DNA of 64,000 nt, taken from contig NZ_CP054020.1 of assembly GCF_013282625.1 (NCBI RefSeq), forward strand, positions 1,736,001-1,800,000. Reading direction: 5' to 3'. Below, piece after piece: positions 17,983 to 27,563 of the stretch. The stretch comes from Thiomicrorhabdus xiamenensis (GTDB taxonomy: Bacteria > Pseudomonadota > Gammaproteobacteria > Thiomicrospirales > Thiomicrospiraceae). Both the position numbers and the translations under genes were made by a program. The notes beneath the pieces are model-generated. The model did no database searches. It was given only the letters and a program-made list of their open reading frames with translations, and had not been told where the DNA came from. Position 1 is the first letter of the stretch, and each line of letters opens with the position of its first letter.

Positions 17983-20088
17983 CTAATACTGGAAGCGCTG
18001 AATCACACCGGGGAGATCCAGAATCAATGCAATATTACCGTTACCGGTAATGGTCGCTCCGGCATAACCAGAAAGCTTCTTCAACATAACCCCTAAAGGT
18101 TTGATCACGACCTCTTCCTGTCCATTTACCTGATCGACCACCAGTCCGGCCCTCTGATTCCCGATGGAAACAATCACGACTTTATCGTCGTCATAACTCT
18201 CTTTGCTGCTTCCCGGCGACAACCAGTCATCAAGGAAAAACAACGGAATACTTTTATCACGCAAACGCACCATTCTCTGACCGTCAATTTTGTTAGTCTT
18301 CGAAGCGTCATAATCGAAAATTTCCTGCACGCTGGTCAACGGAATCGCATAGCTGTCTTCACCGAATGCGACCATTAACGTTGGCAGAATAGCCAAGGTC
18401 AAAGGCACTCTGATACTGATTTGCGTACCCTGCCCAAGAACCGAATGAATATCGATACTGCCGTTAAGCTTGGTGATCATATTTTTGACCACATCCATAC
18501 CGACCCCACGGCCGGAAATATCGCTGATCTGTTCGGCCGTCGAAAAACCGGCGGAAAGAATCAGTTCAAACGCAGATTTATCATCCAACTGATTCGCCGC
18601 AACCTCGTCCATCAGTCCTTTTTCGACCGCTTTTCGGCGCAGGACATCCGGGTCCATCCCTTTTCCATCGTCGGTAATTGACAGCAGAATGTGATCGCCT
18701 TCCTGTTCCGCAGCCAAAATCACCTGACCGGTTTCCGGCTTACCGGCAGCAATGCGATCCTGAGGCATTTCAACGCCATGATCCACAGAGTTACGAACCA
18801 GGTGAACCAAAGGATCGGCCAGGGCTTCGACGAGATTCTTATCCAGATCGGTTTCCTCACCTTTAAGCTCGAGAGCGATTTTTTTGCCGAGCTTTCTTGC
18901 CAGATCGCGGACAACACGCGGAAAACGGCCGAAGACTTTTTTAACCGGCTGCATTCGGGTTTTCATCACCGAAGCCTGCAGGTCAGTGGTAACATGATCT
19001 AAATTCCCTACTGCGTTCGAAATCTCTTCCGAACTGCCACTGCTGCCGCGCAGAGTCAAAAGACGGTTGCGCACCAGAACCAGTTCTCCGACAAGGTTCA
19101 TAATTTCATCCAGTCGGCGGGTATCGACACGAACGGTAGATTCGGGGTTACTCTTGGCCAGCGGTTTGGGAGTCGTACTGCTGTTACTCTTCGGAGCCGG
19201 TGATGGCGTTGCTTGCGCTGCGGGCGCCGCCGGAGCTGAAGAAAGTTGCACGGCTTTTGCCGGAGGAATATCGAGCGTATCCTCATCATGCAACATCAGA
19301 TCGCGCTGATTCAACAAGGCTTCAAATTCGTCGTCGGTAATTTCGCCATCAGGATCCACGCCTTCGGGCAATTTCAATTCGACAGTTGATGAAGCGTCTT
19401 GCGCCGCTGAAGATTGCTGGAGTTGGTCACGCTGATTTAACAGAGCCTCAAACTCGTCATCGGTAATATCACCGTCGGGATCCACACCTTCCGGTAATTC
19501 AAGTCTGACATTTTCCGGTTGCGACGATGCACCCGGCTGATCCGCATCGCCGAGGAGGAAATCACGCTGATTTAATAGCGCCTCAAATTCGTCGTCGGTA
19601 ATTTCACCATCCGGATCAACCCCTTCCGGAAGCTGTAAAGAGACATCTTTAACAGGTTCAGCCGCTTGAGGGGCTGGCTGCACAAGTTCCGGCTCGGCAG
19701 CAGCGCCTTTGGTCAACTGATCAAGTTCAGCCAATAGCTGCGGATCGTTTTCCGGAAGATCACGTTCACCGGCATTCAAAGCTTCAATTGAATCGGAAAT
19801 GACGTCAAACGCCCGCAGAATAACATCTGCTGCAACCGCATCATAGGAAACGTCGCCATTACGGATCTTATCAAAGACGTTTTCCGCTCTGTGGCAAACT
19901 TCGACCAGCGGCGTAATCCCCAGAAAACCGGCGCCGCCTTTGACCGTATGAAAACCGCGAAATACGGCATTAAGCAAATCCGCATCGGTCGGAGACTGTT
20001 CAAGCTCAACCAGCTGCTCGTTCAACTGGTCAACCAACTCAGATGCTTCGACCAAAAAGTCGCTTAAAATTTCTTCATCCACGATCAT
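17983..20088 (-). CDS. cheA: Chemotaxis histidine kinase CheA
   Basis: Autokinase that phosphorylates CheY and CheB under receptor control. Order: HPt domain with phospho-His47 (FRGFHTVKGGAGF); a linker of about 200 residues carrying three near-identical repeats (153-176, 198-221, 240-263); dimerisation helices (about 318-382); ATP domain with N-box LVRNSVDHG, G1 DDGKGM and G2 GRGVGMDVV; CheW-like domain (about 565-701). A folded P2 docking domain as in E. coli was not recognised; the repeats occupy that position. The ATG is at 20088. It is flanked by cheZ and cheW in the same operon. Confidence 0.96.
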   Translation of the reverse strand: MIVDEEILSDFLVEASELVDQLNEQLVELEQSPTDADLLNAVFRGFHTVKGGAGFLGITPLVEVCHRAENVFDKIRNGDVSYDAVAADVILRAFDVISDSIEALNAGERDLPENDPQLLAELDQLTKGAAAEPELVQPAPQAAEPVKDVSLQLPEGVDPDGEITDDEFEALLNQRDFLLGDADQPGASSQPENVRLELPEGVDPDGDITDDEFEALLNQRDQLQQSSAAQDASSTVELKLPEGVDPDGEITDDEFEALLNQRDLMLHDEDTLDIPPAKAVQLSSAPAAPAAQATPSPAPKSNSSTTPKPLAKSNPESTVRVDTRRLDEIMNLVGELVLVRNRLLTLRGSSGSSEEISNAVGNLDHVTTDLQASVMKTRMQPVKKVFGRFPRVVRDLARKLGKKIALELKGEETDLDKNLVEALADPLVHLVRNSVDHGVEMPQDRIAAGKPETGQVILAAEQEGDHILLSITDDGKGMDPDVLRRKAVEKGLMDEVAANQLDDKSAFELILSAGFSTAEQISDISGRGVGMDVVKNMITKLNGSIDIHSVLGQGTQISIRVPLTLAILPTLMVAFGEDSYAIPLTSVQEIFDYDASKTNKIDGQRMVRLRDKSIPLFFLDDWLSPGSSKESYDDDKVVIVSIGNQRAGLVVDQVNGQEEVVIKPLGVMLKKLSGYAGATITGNGNIALILDLPGVIQRFQY
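19300..19632 (-). repeat. Three tandem LPEGVDPDG-ITDDEFEALLNQRD repeats within cheA
   Basis: Each copy is 24 residues. All three share LPEGVDPDG, E or D, then ITDDEFEALLNQRD, separated by about 18-21 unrelated low-complexity residues. The second half (ITDDEFEALLNQ) resembles the CheY-binding N-terminal peptide of FliM in this same window (ILSQDEVDALLKGM). Seen directly in the translation; the docking role is inference. Confidence 0.85.
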
Positions 20089-20224
20089 ACCCTCTGTTAA
20101 AACTTGAGAAGCACGGCAAACCGGTTACGCTGCTCGCCTTGCGTTCTTCCATTGCCTGAAAACCGGCAATAATTTCTTATTAGGAATGATTCAGCAATCA
20201 ATATGCCAAACAGAGTTTTTAGGA

Positions 20225-20878
20225 CTAAATACCAAGATCACTCAGAAGGTCATCCACATCGTCCTGCGAAGCGACCGATTCTTTTTTGGATTCGCGCGTG
20301 ACATTCGGACCGATTCCCTTCTCAAGCTCCTGTTCCGATTTCGGTTTATCCGGAATCGCATTGTAGTCGTGACCGGCATCCTGAATCAGCGCGATCAAGC
20401 TCTGTTCAAGCGAAGAGATAATTAAAATCACACGATTCAGAACCTGACCGGTCAGGTCCTGGAAAGATTGCGCCAGCATAATATTATTCAATTCGTCTTG
20501 CAGACGTTGCAGCGCGGCCGCAATATCGCTCGACGGATTTTGTCCCATAACCTGCTCAATTAGAGCCAGACTGTTTTCGGCACTGGTCAATGTCTTGTCA
20601 CTGGCCTCCTCGACCGTATCAAGAACGTACTGCAAACGCTCGGCGGCATCCGGGATATCGTGTTTGGTCTGCATCAGAAGCGGTAAATGATCCAGTTCGT
20701 CCAGAGTCTGATGCAGATCACGGGTAAGAGAGGAAACTTCCTGATAGATGGATTTGTCATCTTGGGCGGAGAGCTGTTGGGTCAATACGCGGGCAGTCGC
20801 CTGATCACCGGATTCCAGCGCTTTAACCAGATCTTTGGCCAAAACGAGTTGAGGGTTATTCTGGGAGGCTTGAGTCAT
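20225..20878 (-). CDS. cheZ: Protein phosphatase CheZ
   Basis: Dephosphorylates CheY-P at the pole or motor. The 217-residue all-helical protein shows the family catalytic helix region LAQSFQDLTGQVLNRVI, whose Gln (in the QDLTGQ segment) inserts into the CheY active site. It ends with the CheY-tethering peptide SQDDVDDLLSDLGI. I use ATG 20878 rather than the adjacent TTG. It lies 93 bp after cheY and about 140 bp before cheA in the same operon. Confidence 0.94.
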   Translation of the reverse strand: MTQASQNNPQLVLAKDLVKALESGDQATARVLTQQLSAQDDKSIYQEVSSLTRDLHQTLDELDHLPLLMQTKHDIPDAAERLQYVLDTVEEASDKTLTSAENSLALIEQVMGQNPSSDIAAALQRLQDELNNIMLAQSFQDLTGQVLNRVILIISSLEQSLIALIQDAGHDYNAIPDKPKSEQELEKGIGPNVTRESKKESVASQDDVDDLLSDLGI

Positions 20879-20971
20879 CAATTAAATTCCTGAGGGTTAT
20901 GGGAAGAACAGCAAACAACCCGCATTGAGCCTGGAAAGGACAGGCTCGATCTGTATTTATTATAAGAATTA

Positions 20972-21376
20972 TTAAGCTTGCTGACGTTGAGCGACGCGCT
21001 CGAAGATTTTTTGAATTTTTTCGTTAAGAGTCGCCGCAGTGAACGGCTTGACAATATACCCGTCAACACCGGCCTGAGCCGCTTCCAGAATCTGTGAGCG
21101 TTTGGCTTCGGCGGTAATCAAAAGAAACGGTGTATCTTTTAATTGCGCATCGGCACGAACACGGCGCAGAAGCTCGATTCCGGTCATCTCCGGCATATTC
21201 CAGTCACTGACAATAAAATCGTATTTCCCGGACTGAATCATCGGCCAGGCGGTCGCACCGTCATCCGCTTCGTCAAACTTGCTAAAACCAAGCTCTTTAA
21301 GCAAATTCTTAACGATTCGACGCATTGTCGAAAAATCGTCAACAACCAAAATATTCATATCTCGATTAATTTGCAT
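20972..21376 (-). CDS. cheY: Chemotaxis response regulator CheY (flagellar switch)
   Basis: A 134-residue single receiver that binds FliM/FliN when phosphorylated and changes motor rotation. Asp13/Asp14, phosphoacceptor Asp58 (VSDWNMPEMTG), Thr88 (LLITAEA) and Lys110 (YIVKPFTAATLNEKI) are the classic enterobacterial/Vibrio CheY pattern. The start ATG 21376 follows AAGGAAAGC; MNILVV six codons later is an alternative. It lies between fliA and cheZ, the standard gammaproteobacterial order. Confidence 0.96.
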   Translation of the reverse strand: MQINRDMNILVVDDFSTMRRIVKNLLKELGFSKFDEADDGATAWPMIQSGKYDFIVSDWNMPEMTGIELLRRVRADAQLKDTPFLLITAEAKRSQILEAAQAGVDGYIVKPFTAATLNEKIQKIFERVAQRQQA

Positions 21377-21425
21377 CTGCTTTCCTTACTTTCATTTATA
21401 TTCCATAAAAATTTTGCTGATTCTA

Positions 21426-22151
21426 TCACAGCCAGGCATCCATACGTGCGCGGATGCGTTTTATCGCCTGCGAATGAATCTGACTAACCCGCGATTCGCT
21501 GACATCCAAAACCTGTCCGATCTCTTTGAGGTTCAATTCCTCGTCATAATACAGAGCCATCACCAGTTTCTCTTTTTCCGGGAGATTCTCGATCTCTTCG
21601 GCCAGCGCTTGCTGGAAATTATCGTTGGCTAATTCCTGAAGCGGCGTCTGACCGTTTCCAACCATGCGATCTTCGGCAAGCTCGTCATGATCCGGTTGGT
21701 CAATCGACAGCAACTGAGCCGAATTAGTGTCGTACAAAGCCTTGTGATACTCCTCGAGACTCACATCCAACTCTTCAGCCACTTCATGATCATGCGCTTC
21801 GCGACCAAGACGCGATTCAACCACATTGATCGCTTCACTGATCTCACGCGATTTACGGTGCACCGAACGCGGCGTCCAGTCTCCCTTGCGGATTTCATCC
21901 AGCATCGCACCGCGAATACGGATACCGGCATAGGTTTCGAAACTGGCGCCGTGATTATCACTGAACTTCTGCAACGCCTCAATCAGCCCGATAATACCCG
22001 ACTGAATCAAGTCATCGACCTGAACACTGTCCGGCAAACGGCCCTTGAGATGGTAAGCAATGCGTTTCACCAGAGGAAGATAATCCTCAAGGTTTTTCAC
22101 CTTCGGCTGAGCTTGCTTCTGTACCTGTTCGTAGATGTGCGCCCCGGTCAT
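21426..22151 (-). CDS. fliA: Flagellar sigma factor FliA (sigma-28)
   Basis: Alternative sigma factor for late flagellar and chemotaxis genes, held by FlgM (not in this window) until the hook is complete. Its 241 residues carry sigma region 2 (DDLIQSGIIGLIEALQKF; YAGIRIRGAMLDEIRKGDW), region 3 (RSVHRKSREI), and region 4 HTH (LNLKEIGQVLDVSESRVSQIHSQAI). A consensus target promoter exists upstream of fliD at 50493. It lies only 6 bp after flhG. Confidence 0.97.
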   Translation of the reverse strand: MTGAHIYEQVQKQAQPKVKNLEDYLPLVKRIAYHLKGRLPDSVQVDDLIQSGIIGLIEALQKFSDNHGASFETYAGIRIRGAMLDEIRKGDWTPRSVHRKSREISEAINVVESRLGREAHDHEVAEELDVSLEEYHKALYDTNSAQLLSIDQPDHDELAEDRMVGNGQTPLQELANDNFQQALAEEIENLPEKEKLVMALYYDEELNLKEIGQVLDVSESRVSQIHSQAIKRIRARMDAWL

Positions 22152-22157
22152 GATCGG

Positions 22158-23084
22158 TTAACTTCCCTGAAATAGGTTCTCGACAAAAAACTGTAAATAG
22201 CCGCTGGCATCTTTGGAAATCGGCCAGCGCTCAACACTGCGCGCCATGGATTCAAAAGATTTCGCGGCCAGACTGTTCGGACGGTATAGCGTCACGGGGA
22301 TCTGTTTCTGGACGGCGTCTTTCAAGGAATAATCAAAAGGCACCGCGCCGAAATAATCCAGCGATACATCCAAAAACTGTTCCGTCACTCTGGATAATTT
22401 ATCAAACAATTGCTTACCGTGTTCCGGTGTTCGAGCCATATTCGCCAACAGACGGAAACGCGACACCTTGTAATCACGGTTAAGCACCTTAATCAACGCG
22501 TAGGCATCGGTAATCGAAGCCGGTTCGTCGGTCACCACGACAATCACTTCCTGCGCAGCACGGCAGAAACTGACCACACTGTCGGCGATCCCGGCGGCCG
22601 TATCGATCAGCAAAACGTCCAAATCGTCAGCCAGTTCGCTGAAAGCATTGATAATCCCGGCATTTTCCATCGCATTCAATTGCGCCATCCGTTTAACACC
22701 GGAGGCCGCCGGAATAATTTTAAGCCCGCCAGGACCTTCCTGAATGACTTCACGCAGCGTTTTCTGGCCGTCAAGCACATGCGACAGGTTATATTCGGTA
22801 TGCAGTCCGAGCATGATATCAACATTCGCCAAGCCCATATCCGCATCCATCAGCAACACCCTGTTGCCCATTTTGCTCAGAGAAATTCCCAGATTAACGG
22901 ATACATTCGTTTTACCGACACCACCCTTTCCACTGGCGACGGCAATCACTCGAATCGGTTTTTGTGTGCCTGCTGCTCTCTGCATAGTCGATTGATTCGG
23001 CTGCTGTGCCTCTTTCTCCTGCGTTTGATTTGCCTTGTGCTGTGTGTGCAGATTTCTTAAACCTGCCGCCTGATCATTGAGCAT
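22158..23084 (-). CDS. flhG: Flagellar number regulator FlhG/FleN (ParA/MinD-type ATPase)
   Basis: MinD/ParA-like ATPase that limits flagellar number, partly by antagonising FlrA/FleQ. The deviant Walker A is ASGKGGVGKTNVSVNLG (from about residue 50), with Walker A' DADMGLANVDIML and LLIDTAAGI. I start at ATG 23084 (MLNDQAAGL, 308 aa), preceded by AAGGAGATCTCGA and overlapping flhF by 11 bp. The frame extends another 27 codons upstream inside flhF. The N-terminal helix ahead of the ATPase core is the DQA(A)GLR motif known to stimulate FlhF GTPase. Confidence 0.94.
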   Translation of the reverse strand: MLNDQAAGLRNLHTQHKANQTQEKEAQQPNQSTMQRAAGTQKPIRVIAVASGKGGVGKTNVSVNLGISLSKMGNRVLLMDADMGLANVDIMLGLHTEYNLSHVLDGQKTLREVIQEGPGGLKIIPAASGVKRMAQLNAMENAGIINAFSELADDLDVLLIDTAAGIADSVVSFCRAAQEVIVVVTDEPASITDAYALIKVLNRDYKVSRFRLLANMARTPEHGKQLFDKLSRVTEQFLDVSLDYFGAVPFDYSLKDAVQKQIPVTLYRPNSLAAKSFESMARSVERWPISKDASGYLQFFVENLFQGS

Positions 23085-24273
23085 TCGAGATCTCCTTAGC
23101 CATTCCCAAACGGAAGCTTTGCTCATCAATATTCTGTTTATTCTGTTGTCCGAGAACGATCGCACGATCGATCAAATCCCGCGGACGGATCATTTCCAAA
23201 TCTTCCGGGACTCTCTGCCCGGTACTCAAATAACCGATCGGCAGATTGGATTCCAATAATACCGTCAACACATTCCCCAATTGCGTCGCCTCGTCGAGTT
23301 TCGTCAGGATACATCCTTTGAGGACGATCTCGCCGAAGGAGCGGACAATATCGCGCATTACACTCAACTGCGTTGCGGCCGACATCACCAGATAATTTCT
23401 CACCATATTGACGCCATGATGTCCGGACGTCAGTTGACGGGAAAGCTGCAGATCTTTCTGGCTCATCCCGGCGGTATCGATCAACACCAGTTTTTTGTTG
23501 GCCAGCGAGGTCAGCAGACTGTATAACTCCCCCTGAGTATTCGCCAAATGCACCGGAACCTGAATCAGGTCGGCAAACAGTTTCAACTGCGCCTGAGCAC
23601 CAATCTTGTAACTGTCGGTGGTCACCAAAGCGATATCGGCCGGACTATGGCGCATGACAAAGCGGCTGGCCAGCTTGGCAATGGTAGTCGTTTTACCGAC
23701 CCCGGTCGGCCCGACCAGCGCGACAATCCCACCGCGATCCAGAAGATCCCGTTCATCCGATGTGATCTTCTGTTCCAGTAAACCCAGAATGGACGACCAC
23801 TCCAAAGAATTCTGTTCGCTCGCTTTGGCAATCAGACTCTGGCTCAACTCCCAACCGAAACCGAGTTCCATCAGACGCTTCAATAAGGCGATCTTTTCCG
23901 GATTGGCCAGCTCTTCCTGCCCCCAAGCCAGGCTGGTAACCTGGTTTTCCAGCAGGCTGCGGACCTGTTTAAGCTCTTCTGCCATCTTCTGCAGTTCAGG
24001 CGCTTGCATCGCAGAGGAGTTATGGCCGTCAAAAGCGACCTGCGAGCGCTCGGTCGAGGACATACGCGAACTTTCGGTATAGTACCCGGAGGATTCCGGG
24101 CGCTCTTTTTCCGCCTGCTGATAAGCCATCGCTTCCGGATCGAGGGCTGCCACGATTTCGACACCCTCCGCCGTCTCTTTTGTCGACAAAATGACAGCGT
24201 CGTCTCCATGTGCGTCGCGGACTGCGTTCATCGCCTGACGCATGTTAGGCGCAAAATAGCGTTTGATATGCAT
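23074..24273 (-). CDS. flhF: Flagellar biosynthesis GTPase FlhF
   Basis: SRP-family GTPase that marks the cell pole for flagellar assembly. Its 399 residues comprise the B domain (about 1-90, MHIKRYFAPNMRQAMNAVRD), N domain helices (about 95-180), and G domain with G1 GPTGVGKTTT (188-197), VTTDSYKIGAQAQL, VLIDTAGMSQ and TKLDEA. Its ATG directly abuts the flhA stop, and it overlaps flhG. Together flhF and flhG imply polar flagellation with controlled number. Confidence 0.95.
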   Translation of the reverse strand: MHIKRYFAPNMRQAMNAVRDAHGDDAVILSTKETAEGVEIVAALDPEAMAYQQAEKERPESSGYYTESSRMSSTERSQVAFDGHNSSAMQAPELQKMAEELKQVRSLLENQVTSLAWGQEELANPEKIALLKRLMELGFGWELSQSLIAKASEQNSLEWSSILGLLEQKITSDERDLLDRGGIVALVGPTGVGKTTTIAKLASRFVMRHSPADIALVTTDSYKIGAQAQLKLFADLIQVPVHLANTQGELYSLLTSLANKKLVLIDTAGMSQKDLQLSRQLTSGHHGVNMVRNYLVMSAATQLSVMRDIVRSFGEIVLKGCILTKLDEATQLGNVLTVLLESNLPIGYLSTGQRVPEDLEMIRPRDLIDRAIVLGQQNKQNIDEQSFRLGMAKEISNAQ

Positions 24274-26370
24274 CTATCCCCCTTGTCCTACATTCGCGAC
24301 CACACTGATCTGTCGATTTTCCGGCACTTCCGAATACGCCAAAATCACCAGACTAGGCAGGCTGTAACGGAAAAGGCGCGCTAACTGAGCGCGAATCTGC
24401 GGTGCAACCAGCAGAACCGGCGTCTGTCCGTTCACTTCAATTTTCTGCGACTCCTCTTTGAGAGTGCCGTGCAAACGTTCCGCAAGGCCCGGTTCGACCG
24501 CTAACTGTCCCTCCGGAGCGCCTTGAGTTGCTTGCAGCAATATCTGTTCCAGACTTGGGTCTAATGTGATCACTTTCAGTTCGCCTTCGTTCCCCACCAG
24601 CTGCTGAACGATCGATCGGCCCAATGCGGTACGAACCGCCATGGTTAATTCCGCAGCATCTTTACTGATGTCCGACTTACTGGTCAAGGTTTCCAGTATC
24701 GTACGCATATCGCGGATAGCAACCTTCTCCTGCAACAGGTTCTGAAGCACTTTCACCAGCGTCGCCAGAGAAAGTTTATCCGGAATCAATTCGGACACCA
24801 GTTTCGGCGATGACTGCTTCAACTTGTCCAGAAGCTGCTGGACTTCATCGTGACCGAGCAACTCGTACGAATAGTCCTGAATCAACTGACTGACATGAGT
24901 CGCAACGACCGTACTGGCATCCACGACAGTATACCCCAATGCCTGCGCCTGATCCTGGTTCTCAGGCACAACCCAAACCGCCTCCAGTCCGAAAGCGGGA
25001 TCTTTCGTCTTGATGCCGGCAATTTCGCCGAAAACCTGTCCCGGATTGATCGCCAGTTCCTTATCCGGAAAAATCTCCCCCTCTCCGGACTCTACGCCCA
25101 TCAGCATAATCCGATACTGATTCGGTTTCAGGTCAAGATTATCGCGAATATGTACCGGCGGCACCAGAAAGCCGAGCTCTTGGGAGACTTTACGGCGCAC
25201 GCCTTTGATACGATCCAGCAGTTGACCGTTCTGACTCTGATCAACCATAGGAATCAGGCGATAACCGACTTCCAGCCCAAGGACATCGACGGCCTGTACA
25301 TCATCCCAGCTAAGGTCTTTGGGTTTCTCCGCCTCTTCGCTCTGCGGAACCGTCCCTTCAACCGGTTTGGCCGCCTCTTCCTCCTGCCGCTTATGAATCA
25401 GGTAAGCGCCGGCACCGGCAACACCGGCAAAAGTCAGAAAGGCCGCATTCGGCATCCCCGGAATTAAGCCCATAAAACCGATGACCCCGGCGGTTGTCCC
25501 CAAGGCTTTCGGGTTGGAGAACATCTGCATTTGCATCTGTTCGCCCATATCTTTTTTATCGCCGCCGGTAACGCGGGTAACAATAATCGCGGTCGCCGTC
25601 GACAACAACAGCGCCGGAATTTGCGCCACCAGACCATCGCCCAACGTCAGGATGGTATAGATTTCGGCCGCCTCGCCGAAGCTCAGTTGGTGCTGCCCGA
25701 CCCCGATGGCAAAACCGCCGATCAGGTTGATAAACAAAATAACCAGACCGGCAACGGCGTCGCCGCGCACGAATTTACTGGCACCGTCCATCGAACCGTA
25801 AAACTCCGCTTCGGTTGCAATCTCGGAACGGCGCAACTGCGCTTCTTCCTGCGTGATCAATCCGGCGTTCAAATCCGCATCGATCGCCATCTGTTTACCC
25901 GGCATGGAATCCAATGTAAATCGAGCACTAACCTCAGCGACACGCCCGGCACCTTTGGTGATAACCACAAAGTTAATGACGACCAGAATGGCGAAAACGA
26001 CCAGACCCACCGCATAGTTTCCGCCGATAACGAATTCCCCGAAGGCCTCGATAACATTACCGGCGGCGTTACCGCCCTGGTGACCTTCCAGCAGAATGAC
26101 GCGGGTAGAGGCGATATTCAACGAGAGTCGGAAAAGGGTCGCGACCAGAATAATGGTCGGAAAAATGGCGAAATCCAGCGGACGCTTGGCATACAGGGTT
26201 ACGATCAAAACCACCAGCGACAGTGCGATATTGAAGGTGAAAAAGATATCCAGCATAAAAGGCGGCAACGGAATCGTAACCATCCCCAGCAAAGCCAGCA
26301 CGGCAAAAGGCACGGCGATGCTTTTGCTCCACCCCTGCTTGATACTGTTCAATATCTGACTGAAATCCAT
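24274..26370 (-). CDS. flhA: Flagellar type III export gate FlhA
   Basis: Export-gate membrane protein of the flagellar secretion system (698 aa). The N-terminal half has about eight helices with the conserved FHIPEP loop (SARFTLDSMPGKQMAIDADL, about 150-169). The linker and cytoplasmic domain (from about 360) form the nonameric ring that docks FliT/FliS-substrate complexes. It is the first gene of the operon flhA-flhF-flhG-fliA-cheY-cheZ-cheA-cheW. A sigma-54-type promoter lies 35 bp upstream. Confidence 0.97.
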   Translation of the reverse strand: MDFSQILNSIKQGWSKSIAVPFAVLALLGMVTIPLPPFMLDIFFTFNIALSLVVLIVTLYAKRPLDFAIFPTIILVATLFRLSLNIASTRVILLEGHQGGNAAGNVIEAFGEFVIGGNYAVGLVVFAILVVINFVVITKGAGRVAEVSARFTLDSMPGKQMAIDADLNAGLITQEEAQLRRSEIATEAEFYGSMDGASKFVRGDAVAGLVILFINLIGGFAIGVGQHQLSFGEAAEIYTILTLGDGLVAQIPALLLSTATAIIVTRVTGGDKKDMGEQMQMQMFSNPKALGTTAGVIGFMGLIPGMPNAAFLTFAGVAGAGAYLIHKRQEEEAAKPVEGTVPQSEEAEKPKDLSWDDVQAVDVLGLEVGYRLIPMVDQSQNGQLLDRIKGVRRKVSQELGFLVPPVHIRDNLDLKPNQYRIMLMGVESGEGEIFPDKELAINPGQVFGEIAGIKTKDPAFGLEAVWVVPENQDQAQALGYTVVDASTVVATHVSQLIQDYSYELLGHDEVQQLLDKLKQSSPKLVSELIPDKLSLATLVKVLQNLLQEKVAIRDMRTILETLTSKSDISKDAAELTMAVRTALGRSIVQQLVGNEGELKVITLDPSLEQILLQATQGAPEGQLAVEPGLAERLHGTLKEESQKIEVNGQTPVLLVAPQIRAQLARLFRYSLPSLVILAYSEVPENRQISVVANVGQGG

Positions 26371-26404
26371 TTATTTAATCCAAATACCTATGTCTCCTGG
26401 GCGC

Positions 26405-26420
26405 AGCAATAGCTACGCCA
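26405..26420 (-). promoter_or_regulatory. sigma-54-type promoter of the flhA-fliA-che operon
   Basis: Minus strand TGGCGT-AGCTA-TTGCT: 5/6 at the -24 box (consensus TGGCAC) and complete at -12 (TTGCW), with the obligatory 5-nt spacing. It sits in the 54-bp flhB-flhA gap. Vibrio-type flhA operons are sigma-54 dependent, which fits. Confidence 0.7.
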
Positions 26421-26424
26421 AGAT

Positions 26425-27549
26425 TTATTCAGTTCGCACATTCTCCGGAATCGGTAGATTCTGGAAATCAACATCCTGTGCGCTGCCGTGTTCCTTAAGC
26501 TGGAACACATACGCCAGTACCGCCGCCACCGCCTTAAAGAGATCATAAGGAATCGGTTGATCGACTTCGGCATTATAGTACAAAGCCCTTGCCAGTGGTG
26601 GGGCCTCTACCACCATAATATTATGCTCCTGAGCGATCGTTCTGATCTGAGCGGCCATAAAGTCACTGCCGATGGCAACCACCACCGGTTCACTCATATT
26701 TTCAGGATCGTATTTCAGTGCAACGGCAAAGTGTGTCGGGTTGGTAATGACAACATCCGCTTCCGGCACTTTCTGCATCATACGCCGTTGAGACATCTCC
26801 CTCTGCACCTGACGAATCCGCCCTTTGACTTCCGGATTCCCTTCCTGCTGTTTAAACTCTTCCTTGACTTCCTGCTTGGTCATTTTCAACTGACGGTTAT
26901 GATTCCAGAGCTGGAAAGGAACATCAACCAGCGCAACCACCAGCAGCGAGAGACTGACAAAAATAAACGCCTCAACAATGATTTTCCCGGAGTGCGCCAA
27001 CGCGAAATCTTTTGGTTCGACGCCCAGTCCCAGCACTTCCGAAAAAATCATATACAGAAAAGCCGTCGCCATACTGATCACGAGCAAAAACTTAGCCAAA
27101 GCTTTGAAAAGCTCCATCAGAGCCTGGGCAGAGAATATCCGCTTAATGCCTTTGATCGGACTGAGTTTGGAAAACGACGGCGCCATCGCCTTGGTACTGA
27201 ACGCCCAGCCACCGAGCAACATCGGGGAGACAATGGCAATGAACAGCATCAGCAGAAGGAAAGGCAGGATCATCAAAATGCCTTCGATCATAATGGCGAT
27301 GATCAGATCGGCCAACTTTTTCTGATCGAAAGCGACATCGCGTGAAAAACTTAAGCCGCGCGTGAGGAGCGTTTCAAAATCGTTCATCATCTGAGCGCCA
27401 TACAGATACAGAAAGACGGCGGCGCTCAACGTCATCAACAGCGTCGTTAACTCTTTAGAACGCGGAATCTGCCCTTTCTCTCGCGCATCCCGGAGTTTTT
27501 TCTCGGAGGGTTCTTCGGATTTTTCCGTTCCGTCTTCGTTTTCCGCCAT
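26425..27549 (-). CDS. flhB: Flagellar export substrate-specificity switch FlhB
   Basis: A 374-residue export-apparatus membrane protein with four transmembrane helices and a cytoplasmic domain carrying the autocleavage site NPTH (VVITNPTHFAVALKY, about 267-281). The cleaved form switches export from rod/hook to filament substrates in concert with FliK. It starts at ATG 27549 (MAENEDGTEKSEEPSEKKL). It is the last gene of the fliL-to-flhB series, 14 bp after fliR. A separate FhlB homologue lies at 17149. Confidence 0.97.
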   Translation of the reverse strand: MAENEDGTEKSEEPSEKKLRDAREKGQIPRSKELTTLLMTLSAAVFLYLYGAQMMNDFETLLTRGLSFSRDVAFDQKKLADLIIAIMIEGILMILPFLLLMLFIAIVSPMLLGGWAFSTKAMAPSFSKLSPIKGIKRIFSAQALMELFKALAKFLLVISMATAFLYMIFSEVLGLGVEPKDFALAHSGKIIVEAFIFVSLSLLVVALVDVPFQLWNHNRQLKMTKQEVKEEFKQQEGNPEVKGRIRQVQREMSQRRMMQKVPEADVVITNPTHFAVALKYDPENMSEPVVVAIGSDFMAAQIRTIAQEHNIMVVEAPPLARALYYNAEVDQPIPYDLFKAVAAVLAYVFQLKEHGSAQDVDFQNLPIPENVRTE

Positions 27550-27563
27550 ATCTCAGCTCGCCC

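Noticed and set aside
19300-19632. EF-hand calcium-binding loops in the CheA repeats (DPDGEITDDE)
   Set aside because: The first loop position is Gly instead of Asp and no flanking helix pair is evident; the FliM-like ALL motif is the better match.
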